Positions 12,634 to 23,312 are shown, counted from the stretch's first letter. The stretch: 64,000 nt of DNA from Psococerastis gibbosa (GCA_963971405.1 OZ020487.1:24661371-24725370); one strand, 5' to 3'. The notes: generated by a model not told the origin, from the sequence alone. Program-made: numbers and translations.

Positions 12634-12805
12634 CATGGCCGTACCCAGGTGGGTGGTCCATGGGGTCCGGACCCCCTCCCCCCGAAATAATTTTTTTATG
12701 TAAACCTGTATTGCTTGATGACCATTAATTCAATAATAAATTACGTTAAAAAAAATTTAGACCCCCCCCCCCCAAAAAAAAAAACCAAAAGCTGAGCACG
12801 GCCTG
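12634..12805. repeat. C-rich hAT-type MITE (GTGCCCAG family)
   Basis: Starts CATGGCCGTACCCAG and ends CTGAGCACGGCC, inverted ends of the family seen intact at 44334-44499. It contains GGTCCATGGGGTCCGGACCC plus a poly-C run and a second poly-C run near the other end. No clean 8-bp duplication remains at this copy. Confidence 0.65.
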
Positions 12806-13069
12806 TGGCCCTACGAAAATTAACAATTAACTGCTTTGGGCGGAAGTATCACAACCAATGAAATAAAATAATTTGCAGCTACTTTGCCGTAATTTTTTGT
12901 CAGTACCCGCGCAAGTATTGAAGGAACATATAAATAACACTAATTTGCCATTTAAAAGCTAAAATTTCTTAAAATAAAATAAATTTCATTGGAAAGCCTA
13001 TACACTCCATGTTAAAATAAGGGGGTGAAGTCCGAGAATCAGGGGTATCCCCTCCCTTTCCGACAGCCC

Positions 13070-13750
13070 CGTGCAAAATAATTCTATTCCGAGAAATTTC
13101 CGGGATCAACCATTTTTTAGGTTTCTCTGTGGATTTTTGCACTGCGCATGCTCGTCACTTCAACGTTTAACGTTTTAACTACAATGTAAATTTGGTTTTC
13201 AATTTTACTGTTTAGATTTTCTTTTTTTATGAACGTTCCATAGCTGTATCATGATGTTTAAATGTGAGCAATGTAATGTTATTTTTAAAAACCTTATTAG
13301 GTGCAGTAGTAGAAAAAAACTAAATGCATTAATGATGGTAGGCTACGATGAGTACCAGCCACCAGGGGCGGGCTGCCAAACGACGTCAGCGGCTTCAGCC
13401 GTATTCCTAAGAATTTTTAAATAATTCGCGGAATACTCCGGAATTTTTTTAAATGTTGGACGTTGGTCCCCTTTATATAGGCCTATGATAATGACATTAT
13501 TTTTTATTTTTTATTTTAATTGTACCGTCACTTTAAATTGCAGCCGATAAAAAAAAATACCGATCAGCTTCAGCTTCAACCATCACAAATTGACATGATT
13601 CCATAAATTGGCATAAAATATTGGTATGCATAGGTATTTCCCCAAAAATCCGCAGAAAAAACTAAAAAATGGTTGATCCCTGAAATTTCTCGGAATAGAA
13701 TTATTTCGCACGGAATTCTGAGGTAAACCACGGATTGTGGCAGCCCTGAA
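13070..13750. repeat. Large fold-back element with long inverted ends
   Basis: The segment AATAATTCTATTCCGAGAAA...GGGATCAACCATTTTTTAG at about 13078-13125 recurs inverted at about 13660-13710, and the outer parts also pair (CAGCCCCGTGC at the left, GCACGG and GGCAGCCCTG at the right). Arms of about 65 bp enclose about 550 bp of filler with a third partial copy of the end near 13366 (GGGCTGCCAAACG). The short minus-strand frame at 13576-13815 is part of the repeat and I do not call it a gene. Confidence 0.65.
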
Positions 13751-14047
13751 TTGAGTACTAAGATATAATCATGCGATGTTCTGTGGTTTAGAGTCCACGA
13801 GCATGCGAAGTACAAACGAATGGTGCAAACACAGGTGTTACGCTGACCGACTCGTTAAAATTTATAATAAACTATTTCTAAAAGTAAACTATTCATACTG
13901 CGTAAAAATTAGGTTCCTACCCCCCCCCCCTGGCTACGGTTTTGTATATATTTCATTTTAACCTCAAGGTACAATGCAATAAAGGTTCTCGATGTCGTCA
14001 ATGGCAAATAACCTTAATTAATTAAAAATAAGGACCTTTTTTGTTAT

Positions 14048-14228
14048 ATTACTAAACCAACCTGGTGGAGTTAGGGCTATAAAACCCTCTCTTACACTCA
14101 ACTAGAAAGGCCTGGGACCTCCTGCTTTACATGCCCTCCGAGGCATGGCCAGAAAATGTACGCGTAGATATTATGAGACTCGTACCAACAACCTTTCGGG
14201 TGAAAGTCAGAGTACCACTAATCTACAT
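14048..14228 (-). repeat. tRNA-derived SINE S1, full copy
   Basis: Read on the minus strand it starts with a tRNA-like head: TAGATTAGTGGTAC (A box), ACTTTCACCCGAAAGGT (anticodon-arm-like hairpin) and GTTGTTGGTACGAGTC (B box, altered by one base). It is followed by a body with TTTTCTGGCCATGC, GGGCATGTAAAGCAGG, CCTTTCTAGTTGAGTGTAAG and an end near GGTTTAGTAATA. Other copies are at 10933, 37566, 62086 and 62818. Confidence 0.7.
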
Positions 14229-14956
14229 GTTTTAAACAGCCTTAATTAATAAGTAACAAAAAATTTGCTTGAAAATTACCTACTCAATCTTAGAAACATC
14301 CATAAATTAAAAAATTTGAAATTTTGAAAATTGGCCGTTGTACTTGTATCGGAAACACGATACTAGCTCAGTCTTTAGTACCGGTTGGCAAGTAATTGTG
14401 TTGCTTCGCCATGTTGTAACAAACAAAATACTCTTTTAAGACCGTTGTGGACCATCTAGTTACTTATTAATCTAGATTTTCTTTGGACGGTTCTACTTCT
14501 GCTTACTTCTTGCCAATCTTGCCTCTGGGCCATTGTATAGAGCGTTCCAGAATGACGTCACTTCTGGATCACTCTGATTGGTTGGGCCGGTCAGGGCGCC
14601 ATTACTCCATGTATTTCCATAGGGTTTGGCTGACTTATCTTACTTTTCGTGCTTTTAATTAAATTTTGAAATGAATATGGACTTAAGTTCTTACGGATGT
14701 GAATAAGCGGTAGACATGAAGGCAAGATAAATAAAAAAAAATGGGATTATCGGCTTTGATCCCATGGAATGTGATGGAAAACCGGGAGAGTGGCCGCAAT
14801 CGGCATTTGAATTTGCCGCCACTCGGTGGGACCGTGGCTGCAGTCAGGGAAAGGCGGCACTTTAGGCACTTGTTTACTTTAATACTTTATTTAGTTTATT
14901 TTAAATGGCGTTCCTGTATGTTTGAATTTCATTTCAAAGATTTTACTCAAAATATC

Positions 14957-17393
14957 ATGGTTTTCTGCTGTGTTGTGGGTTGTGGTGCAGACAATAGACG
15001 GGACAAACGTTCTTTCTTCAGAATTCCAGCAATTTTGACACACGGAACACAAGAAATGAATGATTTGTCTCGTGTACGGAGGTCTCGATGGTTGGCGGTT
15101 TTCAAAAGAGACGACTTTACTGAATTGAAGGCAAAACATCAAAGAGTCTGTTCGTAACATTTTATATCAGGTAGACTTTCTTCATTTGTGACTGTTTATT
15201 CCGAATTTTAATCATCGTTTAGTGGCCAGTCCTAACTCCATTCTAAACACACTTTCCCTAGTGTATATTTATGTAATTTTCTCTCCCAAGGCATCGCTGG
15301 TGACGTTGTTAGTCCAGCAAATGTTGTTAGTGATGTGTAGAACAGATACAGGCTAGTTTTGCTAATTCACTTGTTGAAATGTTTGCAGACGATATGCCGA
15401 TCATGGATTCATGGTGTAATAACGAATAAGACCGCCGATCGCAGTACCTAATACAGCTTAGGGTTACGAAGTCCCACAAGTCATAAAAAATGTAGTTTTT
15501 GAAGCTCTCTTTAGCTGTAAGCTTAATTCCTGGGCTGTGTCCTAAGTTCATGAAGCCATGAAGCTAATTTCCTTAGTTTATTGTTGATAATTTAGCACAA
15601 ATTGTGACATGTTTTTGTTTTAGGCAAACCTAGCGCATTAGAGGATGATACTAATCCTGATTGGGTACCATCGCAGAATATGGGTTATAATAGAACAGGT
15701 GGAATGACCAGCGCAGAAAAAGTTGCTAGACACTGTAGAGCTCGAAAACGACTTTGTGCCGATCCGATACCTTTACCCACTCATCATGTAAGTGGCCCAC
15801 TCCGTTACATATCATATAGCGTTTATTTATATTAGGTTTAGAACTTAAATTTTAGTAAACCCATTAGTGAATTGTAAGTTGTCCAACTCGGCTACAGATG
15901 TAGATTGATAACTTAACTACAGTAGGGCCTACATCTAGTGAAAAGTGTACAAGTTTCAAGTACGAGTTAACCATCTTCAACTGGGGCAGCAGCCATGGTA
16001 AGCCGTCCAAGTTATAATAAGCCAGTCAGGCAATTGGCCAGGGTAGCCTCCCCTCCTATAAAGGTTTCCCTGGTTATGGGCCTGACGGCAATGTTAATCT
16101 GCAGTGCATACAGTAACAGTAATGTTATTCCTGTTCATGGCCACCAAACATTTAATAAGCAACTAATAAGACAGCGGTGCAATAGCAGGTTGTGCCGGAC
16201 CAGTTGTAGTTTTTGAAACTTATTTTTAAAATGTGTATTTTCGTCGAAGCTTTGCACCCTCCTAATTATTGTGTTGCCGATGCGTATTGAAAATTATGTT
16301 TCTTTGTCAGGAGGAAGACGTTGGCCCAATATCACCTGCCATTGAAAGCAATGAAGATTTTTCCGCGCCTAGTAAAAGCTGCCAAACTGATTGGACCGGT
16401 GTTGACGTACAAAATGTGTTGAATGAGCTTCAAAATCGCACCAGTATGGTGTACGATCTGCGTATGAAAGTGAACACATTGACCCTTAATGAAGACTCAT
16501 TCAAGGCTGATCGAGACGGAAAGAAGACCTGCTTTTATACGGGATTGCCGACGTCAGCCCATTTATTTCTCATATTTCAGCAGGTTGCAGATTACCTCCC
16601 GACCCATCACAACAGGGTACTTTCACCATTTCAGATGCTTTTAATTGTTTTAATGAAACTAAGGTTGAATTTTTCATTCAAATATTTATCATATCTTTTT
16701 GACGTGGTTCCGTACACCCTTTCCGAGAATTACTATCATTCCCTTAATGTCATTTTTAATAGGTTAAAAAGTCTAATTGTATGGGCAACCAGGGAAAATT
16801 TAAGAAAAACTATGCCGTTATCATTCAAAAAAGCTTTTGGCCAAAAAATTACTGTAATTTTAGATTGTTTTGAAGTATTCACTGAAACATCATCCGACCC
16901 GTTAAAATCTGCTCAAATGTGGTCTAACTACAAGCATCATCACACTGTGAAATTTCTCATTGGCATAACTCCACAAGGAACAGTATGCTTTATTTCAAAA
17001 GCTTGGGGGGGTCGCACGAGCGACAAGCATTTGACTACCCATTGCGGGATATTAGACCTGCTCCTCCCCGGAGATGTCGTGATGGCTGACAGGGGGTTTT
17101 TGATAGAAGATGAGGTCAGAATGCAGCACGCAGATCTAGTGATCCCCGCATTTACTAAGGGCAAATCACAGTTACATCCATTGGACGTGGAGAAAACGCG
17201 GAGCATCGCGAACGTCCGAATCCATGTAGAGAGGGTTATAGGCTGCTTGAAAAAAAAATTTACTAGGTTTAGGGGTACTATTCCCCTCTCTGCTCTTGCT
17301 ACATCTGGCACTAACTATTCTATTCTAGATCAAGAGGTATATGTTGCGGCATGTCTCGTTAACCTGTGTCAAACGCAGGTGCCTAACACCTGA
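14957..17393 (+). pseudogene. ISL2EU transposase, THAP + DDE domains, with one internal stop
   Basis: Exons 14957-15170, 15624-15787, 16311-17393; 486 codons when the stop is counted. Introns follow GT-AG and keep phase (TCAG|GTAGAC, TTTTAG; CAT|GTAAGT, TTGTCAG). The THAP domain (1-90) has C5, C9, W45, C65 and H68, and exon 2 adds GKPSALEDDTNPDWVPS. The DDE_Tnp_4 domain fills exon 3: D311 in ILDCFEVF (16863), D386 in VMADRGF (17088) and E433 in IHVERVIG (17229), with ITPQGTV and KAWGGRTSDKH between. A TAA at 15155-15157 replaces codon 67, between C65 and H68, so only an incomplete THAP would be made unless translation restarts or the stop is read through. The rest of the frame is intact, so inactivation looks recent. 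AATAAA follows at 17456. The protein would bind the element ends and catalyse excision and insertion in the nucleus. Confidence 0.88.
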
Positions 17394-17932
17394 GAAGGCC
17401 ATAGCGCAGTCCTCAAATTTTCGCACGCAGCACCCCGCCTCTGTCAAAATTATAAAATAAAAGAAGAGGTAATGTGCCCGAAATTTCTCATGCAGTGCAT
17501 CTACTATGTCGTGCCTAAAGTATTATATGGCCTAAGCTTGCTAACATCAGGTATGTCATACAATTCAATTAAACTTTTTAATCTATTAAAGAGGACATTA
17601 AGGGAATGATAATAGAGCATCTAAACCGAACAGATTAGGGTACGATATGGGTATTAAAATTAAAATAGCTCACTTCACATCAAATCAAATATATAATTAT
17701 TCCAATTTTGCAATACAAGTATACATGAAATGATAAATTGTACCACTAATAACTGAAGTATAAAATTAAGGTGTGCAGGTGTGTGTGTGTTACGTATGTA
17801 AATATGTATATGTTAGAAGAGAGTTAATACAAAATAAATTTTGTTGTTTAACTTATGTTGATTAAAATATATTTTTATTGTTCTACATGGAGTTTCCTCG
17901 ATATGTTATTTTCTCGTGAATCCATAACTTTA
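17394..17932. other. 3' flank of the transposase gene, nothing else recognised
   Basis: Contains the transposase polyadenylation signal AATAAA at 17456-17461 and a short GTGTGTGTGT run near 17779. No other gene or repeat was seen. Confidence 0.4.
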
Positions 17933-18094
17933 GGCGGGTATTCCATATACGTCAATCGTCAACGAAAAATTGAAAAATGACGTTTTAGCAGACATTAAAG
18001 ACATACTAAAAATTCTGCTACCACGTCAATTTACGTCATTTTGACGTCATTTTTCAATTTTTCGTTGACGATTGACGTATATGGAATACCCGTC
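17933..18094. repeat. Palindromic MITE P, copy 1 (TTA duplication)
   Basis: Starts GGCGGGTATTCCATATACG and ends with its inverse (one mismatch in the first 50 bp), flanked by TTA at 17930-17932 and 18095-18097. The centre contains AGCAGACATTAAAGACATAC and TCTGCTACCACGTCAA, shared with the copies at 40293 and 49206. TTA duplications and GGC-type ends point to mobilisation by a PIF/Harbinger transposase. It lies within the ISL2EU element. Confidence 0.8.
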
Positions 18095-18179
18095 TTAGTA
18101 GGTGTTTAAATGAACAAATTAAACAATTTACATTAAATAAGGTTACCGCTACATTACCTATAATACGATTTTTTTTTGT

Positions 18180-18467
18180 AATTCCAGTTGATTCAAAGAA
18201 ACTTTTGTAGCAGAGCCCCATGCATTTACACCATAAGAAAGAATAGACTGTGCTCTTGAATTGAATGTCAGCTCGTATATATTTATGTTAGGGTCTTTTT
18301 GGGGGAAAAAGTCATAAGATGTGTTTTACTTAGGTTAAGTGTTAGTAGGTTTGAATCCAACCAAGATTTTACTAGCCAGAGCTTAGTGCCTCTGCCAAGG
18401 TGTTGCCACGAAAGAGAAGGACTGTGTCATCAGCGTAATAGGCAAAGACAATAAAGATGTACCTCTT
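18180..18467 (-). pseudogene. Non-LTR reverse transcriptase fragment with YADD motif
   Basis: On the minus strand this reads FAYYADDTVLLFRGN (about 18418-18455), the catalytic palm motif of a LINE reverse transcriptase, followed by LTLNLSKTHLMTF. It has internal stops and no domain ends. The sequence at about 18190-18345 is an inverted copy of parts of 19186-19515. Embedded between the two genes of the ISL2EU element. Confidence 0.75.
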
Positions 18468-19034
18468 GTGAAGAAAGCCCAGCTATTTGAACTTAAAAAA
18501 AAAAAATGTTATGCCGAACAAAGTCAGTTCTATAGTGCAGCCACTTCATATGGCAAAGACCATGAAGTTGTAGCTCTTCGCGCCTATGTGCAGAATGTGC
18601 ACCAGGCCTTTAAGCTGAGGAAGTCAGGATTGATAATTAAAACGACGCATCCGATGTTTGGAGCTTCCCCTGATGCAATAGTGTCATGTCTTTGCTGTGG
18701 AGAGGGCTATGAAGAAGTGAAATGTCCCTTCAGCATGAGGGAATCCAATATTAGCAACTACTGCGCTATGAAGAATGCTTGTCTGGATGTTGGTAGTAGT
18801 GGCATAAGGCTAACGAAAACCCATGCATACTATTACCAAATTCACCTCCAACTGTTTGTTGGTGACTATAAATATGTTGATTTCATTGTGTGGTCTAACA
18901 AAGATATGTTTGTGGCCAGAGTATTACCTGATAGTGAATTTATTAAAAATAAGGTACAGAGGGCGAAAAATTACCATCAAAGGGTGATATTGCCGGAGTT
19001 ATTAGGAAAAGAATTTATTAGGAATGTTTCATAA
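18468..19034 (+). pseudogene. Partial inverted copy of the YqaJ exonuclease exon
   Basis: The open frame of 188 codons is almost identical to the last exon of the SWIM-YqaJ gene at 19703-20412, but lies on the other strand and lacks the first ~50 codons of that exon (GRVTASNF part) and all upstream exons. It keeps SYGKDHE, GASPDAIV, the E-x-K motif in EEVKCPF and YYYQIHLQLF. It carries CLCCGEG, the spelling I expect for the family, where the other copy has CLCSGDG. With no start exon of its own it is probably not expressed as an independent protein. Homology extends through the 3' flank to about 19183. Confidence 0.75.
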
Positions 19035-19185
19035 AAAAAAAATATTGTGATATACGTGGAACCCCGTTAAAAGTTAGAGTTATTTATCAAAAAGTTAGCA
19101 TTTCAGACCAAGTAAGTGATTCTCTACCACTCACCTTCGGAGTACCCCAATGATCCATATTAGGCCCTGTTTTATTTCAGTAAGT

Positions 19186-19560
19186 ACGTAAAACACATCT
19201 TATGACTTTACCCCCAAAAAATACCCAAATATAAATATTGAGAAGCTGACAATACACGAATGCACAAACGGTATCTGTACTTGTGGAGAAGTACAAAAAG
19301 CTAATAACAACTTACCTTGCTGTTAAAATCGATCGCCACCTTAAATGGACTGAACATATTAGCCTTATCACACAGAGTAAGAAAAACTTATTTATTCAAA
19401 ATTCTCCGTGACATATTACCACAATAAAAACAGTCTATTTTGCAATAGTACAGTCGATTCTTTCTTATGGTATAATTGCATGGGGCTCTGCCAGAAACGT
19501 TGCTTTGAATCCACTGGAAAAGAATCAAAAACTCATATTAATATAAAAAATTGGAAAGCA
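19186..19560 (+). pseudogene. Non-LTR reverse transcriptase fragment, C-terminal side
   Basis: Plus-strand frames read SKTHLMTL, then LAVKIDRHLKWTEHI, VRKTYLFKILRDILP and, after a frameshift, VQSILSYGIIAWGSA. These are the order and spelling of the region downstream of the YADD motif in Jockey/CR1-type reverse transcriptases. Several frame breaks show it is dead. It forms the loop of the inverted YqaJ duplication. Confidence 0.75.
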
Positions 19561-19702
19561 ATAAAACAGGGCCTAATATGGATCATTCGGGTACTCCGAA
19601 GGTGAGTGGTAGAGGGTCACTTGGTCTGAAATGCTTACTTTTTGATAAATACCTCTCAAACCATTTTAACGGGGTTCCACGTATATCACAATGTTTTTTT
19701 TT

Positions 19703-22700
19703 TTATGAAACATTTCTAGTAAATGCTTTTCCTAATAACTCCGGCAATATCACCCTTTGGTGGTAATTTTTCGCCCTCTGTACCTTATTTTTAATAAATT
19801 CACTATCAGGTAATACTCTGGCCACAAACATATCTTTGTTAGACCACACAATGAAATCAACATATTTATAGTCACCAACAAACAGTTGGAGCTGAATTTG
19901 GTAATAGTATGCATGGGTTTTCTTTAGCCTTATGCCACTACTACCAACTTCCAGACAAGCATTCTTCATAGCGCAGTAGTTGCTAATATTGGATTCCCTC
20001 ATGCTGAAGGGGCATTTCACTTCTACACAGCCGTCTCCACTGCAAAGACATGACACTATTGCATCAGGGGAAGCTCCAAACATCGGATGCGTCGTCTTAA
20101 TTATTAATCCTGACTTCCTCAGCTTAAAGTCCTGGTGCACATTTTGCACATTCTGCACATAGGCGCGAAGAGCTACATCTTCATGGTCTTTGCCATATGA
20201 AGTGGCTGCACTATAGAACGGACTTTGTCCGGCATAACATATTTTTTTTAAAGTGCTAATAGCTGGGCTTTCCAAGGAAGACGTGCATGCACTCTTGAAG
20301 TTGGACGCCGTCACACGCCCTCTTCTATACCGGTGCCACGTCTCGCCTTCTTGGCCTCGTGACAATTTCTCGATTTCTTGAACTTGCTCAAGGCTCAAGC
20401 TAATATTCACACCTGAAACAAAAGAAATTACCACGTGTTCAAGTAGTGACGGGCTTATGGGTTCCAGCTTACATTTTTCGATAAATTAAACTCACGAAGA
20501 AAGATGGTAGAGAGTTGGGACCGTTCATGCCTCACTATAATTATCACCTATTCCTCCCCCTCGGGTAGGGAGGGTGAGGTGCTGGTCCTGTCCCCTATAT
20601 AAGGAGATGGGATTGTTATGATTCTTAAAAAAGAGTTTTGGCCGCGCTGCAGCATAGTGACCCTTTTCCGCCCCTGGAGCCCGGCCACCCGGTTGTGTAG
20701 GAGGTACCGGGCCCAATTGAAAAGGTTTTGGTTTTCTGTATGCGTTAAGCCGAGGAGTCGTTTCAATCTGCTTTAGGCAGTCAAGGTATACTTGAAATTG
20801 AAGCAGGGTCCCTCTTGTATTTTGTATACATCGTAATGTCCAATTTTGTGTGTAATTATAAACTTATTGTGTGATTTATGAGTCTCCCCCACTACTCCCT
20901 GCCATCTTATCTCTTCTTCAGGAATCATTCCCGCCTTTCTGAGGTCGTCCTCAATCTGGTTCTTATACCTCTTCGTCTCGTCCCCTCCACTTCGCCCTCC
21001 AGCCACTTTCTGTTGTCGTCAATCAGTCATTGCATATTCCATAATAGACAAATCAATACAATATGTAATGTAATGAATGCATAAGGGAGCGACTTCATAA
21101 TATTTTCAAAAAATATTTTTTTTTCTAAAACCAAAATCTGGCTTGGGCAAGCAATCCTTCCGAAACTGCTTCCATTTTCGTTGCGCTACCGATATTATTA
21201 CTATCATTATGCCAATTTAATATTCCTTATTTTACATACACTTATTAAGTTTTTCCCCTAATGGCGATAATTGAACCCATCGTCAGAATTAAATTCCTAT
21301 TTACCTTGTGAAAATTCTAGGAGCAAAACTAAAGGAAAGTCCAACAAGTCTTTCTCAAATAGGTCTCCCAGGTCCATGTTCAAAACCTGCTTCTGGGCTG
21401 CGGCTAAGCGGTCACAATGTGGTCCGGTGACATAGGAGAGGGCAGGCGTTATTCCTAAAACCAAGTGTGAGTATGTAAAGTATAAGGATTGCACTATAGT
21501 ATCACGTAACTCTGGCCGTGTAATTTTATAATAATTAGTACGTAATTACATTACTAACGTTGCTGTGAATGGACTAGGTCTTGTGTATTACCTACGTTAT
21601 GATGTAAATATGTACTACAATGCAGGTAATATAGCCTGCGACTCCGAAAACAATCATCAATGCGTCATGAACAAGTATATGTACTAATCAGTGGAGAATA
21701 GCGAATTACTCACCAGATTGCACTTCAATTGCATTGAGGAATGCACCTATCTCCTCTTCGTTCATTTCTGGTACGAACTTAGGCAGTTTTGTGGTGCCGA
21801 AAGACCTACTTTCTTTCCCCCACGTCATGTTTTGAATAGTGGACATCTCGACATCTTTCAACCTTGGCACAGGCCATTGCGCCAGCTGGTGCGTACAAGA
21901 TGTTTCATTCGCCTTGTGCACGAGAGCAAACAATATAGTGGCCACATGAGAGCAAACTTCATCGAGACCTGCCATACATTTGCAGTGACCACTAATGACC
22001 GCCCCATCAATGGTAAGGTGCACCCAAGCTGTTAATGCTGGAGCATTCATTCTCTGGGAATGTTTAACCTATAATAAAAGCAAATAAAGCTTTAGTTGTA
22101 ACACTAAAATACTGTATGAGCCGGACAGGTGTCTAATACGCAAGCAAATGTCAAGGTCTACATAGTGCCCTAGTTTTAAGAGGACCCCATGCGTTTCTAA
22201 TGGGTGACAAAAATTAAAGCAAGATATATCCCTTGGTCGTAGTTACACGTAAAATCTGATTACATTTAATTATTCTAGACGTCATGTAAGTTTCTTTGGC
22301 ATGTTTCTGTGTGCGTTTAATTAGCGGTACTTTTTGTTTCGGCAGTTTTAGAAACGAGCAACGTTTGGTAGAAGGTACGAGGTTTTTTATAATTTGGCAG
22401 GATACAGGTATTCTAACTCATTTTAAGCATGTCAGGGTCAAATTAATAAATGCTTTTTCGTAATAGCTATTCTTCAAATGATTTATTACAAATCAAAAAC
22501 AACAACATTCCAGCAGTCAACTAAGTGCAAGTCAAAAAGTAAATATCCAACAACTTCGACTTCATTGTTATTTGATCAATTAGAACACTACACCCTTATC
22601 AAACTCACAGTTTAATGGTAAATAATTGTCTCATTAAGAAATTTCACACGACTCGATTCACATGTCCCAAAAAATAATTATAAATAGGTAGGCTTATTAC

Positions 22701-23040
22701 TTACTGTGCCAACAACTGCAACCGTTCCATCTAGGGCTTGGCAACATAGAATTTCTTGCAGCCAGCCTCGTTCATACCGTTTGAAAGCCTCGAGACTCTT
22801 ATAAGCTTTCAGCTCTCTTGCTGTTAAGAAGCTCGTTTTAAAAATTAAATATGAGGTGAGGTCGACAAGGCTCACCTGAGGCCATGTGGTAAATGCCCCT
22901 TGGGCCATCTCTCGTCTTTGCAGCCAAAAGGGATCAAACCCAATTTTTTTAATTTTCGAGAAGTACCGGGCCTTTATATCCACCCCCAAATTTTGCAGGC
23001 TTAAGCCATAATTACTTACAAATATTATTTTTAAATTCAT
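19703..23040 (-). CDS. SWIM zinc finger + YqaJ exonuclease-like protein of the ISL2EU element
   Basis: Four exons, minus strand: 23040-22705, 22068-21714, 21454-21305, 20412-19703. Their summed length is exactly 517 codons, all junctions are GT-AG and phases agree (0, 1, 1). Residues 1-112 hold the conserved DPFWL, YLIFKTSFLTARELKAYKSLEAF segment; VKHSQRMNAPALTAWV leads into a SWIM finger with C141, C143, C151, H153 (CKCMAGLDEVCSH). The YqaJ / lambda-exonuclease fold covers about 300-490: GRVTASNF, E358, D397 in GASPDA, and E411-V-K413 as the metal-binding E-x-K motif, then YYYQIQLQLFVG. A nuclease on DNA is expected from the fold; its role in transposition is not established. Residues 367-372 carry a tandem QNVQNV from a 9-base duplication. 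The start ATG at 23040 is the first in frame, but the N-terminal ~30 residues fit the family poorly. Confidence 0.88.
20413..21304. other. Intron of the SWIM-YqaJ gene with no other gene
   Basis: The intron between exons 3 and 4 of the minus-strand gene. It contains short open frames on both strands that resemble no family, and a GC-richer patch at about 20540-20720 that may be an old repeat. Confidence 0.5.
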
Positions 23041-23302
23041 TTTAGACAACTTTGCTTCCAAATCTCATTAAATTATATAGTAAAATGGCGGATATTTACA
23101 CACCGGGCATAGTGGCAGCTTCTGCTAGGTCACGTGTTCTGGAATGGTCTATTAGTATTTTGTCTATGCTCTAGCTCTGGGCCTCTTGGCTTCTTGTGAA
23201 TTTACATTTTACGCGCGTGCTTCATATAAATTTAATTACTTTACATCGTTATTATTTTATTATATAACTTTACTGCTGCTAGACTAGGATAAATTGTCAA
23301 AA

Positions 23303-23312
23303 ATGTTTTGGG
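23303..23312 (+). CDS. FKBP46: FKBP46 micro-exon 1
   Basis: ATGTTTTGGG followed by the donor GTAAGC. It codes MFW and the first base of Gly4, completed by GG at 24626. Too short for any frame search; called from the conserved MFWG start of this family. Confidence 0.85.

Larger units (their letters stand above)
18468..20270. repeat. Inverted duplication of the YqaJ region with a reverse transcriptase loop
   Basis: The left arm (about 18468-19183) and right arm (about 19561-20270) are inverted copies of the end of the YqaJ exon and its 3' flank, including TATACGTGGAACCCCGTTAA and ACTCACCTTCGGAGTACCC. The loop, about 19186-19560, is plus-strand reverse transcriptase sequence, and an inverted piece of that same reverse transcriptase sits outside the left arm at 18190-18345. 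The two inverted pairs therefore interleave. Confidence 0.8.
14540..23149. mobile_element. ISL2EU-type DNA transposon with transposase and YqaJ-SWIM genes
   Basis: Candidate left end GAGCGTTCCAGAA at 14540 and right end, read inverted, GACCATTCCAGAA from 23149; 11 of 13 positions agree. Both are bordered outside by TA (14538-14539, 23150-23151), giving a 2-bp TA duplication. Inside are two convergent multi-exon genes: THAP-DDE transposase (plus) and SWIM + YqaJ nuclease protein (minus). To my knowledge this gene pair is the hallmark of ISL2EU elements in the PIF/Harbinger-related group. Extra material between the genes (a palindromic MITE, reverse transcriptase pieces and an inverted partial YqaJ copy at 17933-19560) was added later or by rearrangement. 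The ends were found by eye and should be treated as likely rather than proven. Confidence 0.75.

Noticed and set aside
13576..13815. 79-codon minus frame
   Set aside because: Lies over the inverted arm of the fold-back element.
14741..14956. N-terminal extension of the transposase open frame before 14957
   Set aside because: The residues before MVFCCVVGC do not resemble THAP proteins, and THAP domains normally begin within a few residues of the start.
15995..16216. 73-codon plus frame
   Set aside because: Falls in transposase intron 2 and matches nothing; donor at 15788 and acceptor at 16310 fit better.
14891..17311. Minus-strand frames at 14891-15160 and 16940-17311
   Set aside because: Shadows of the plus-strand transposase exons.
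17937..18094. CRISPR-like or regulatory interpretation of short repeats in the palindromes
   Set aside because: The repeats are inverted arms with TTA duplications, as for a MITE; the genome is clearly eukaryotic.
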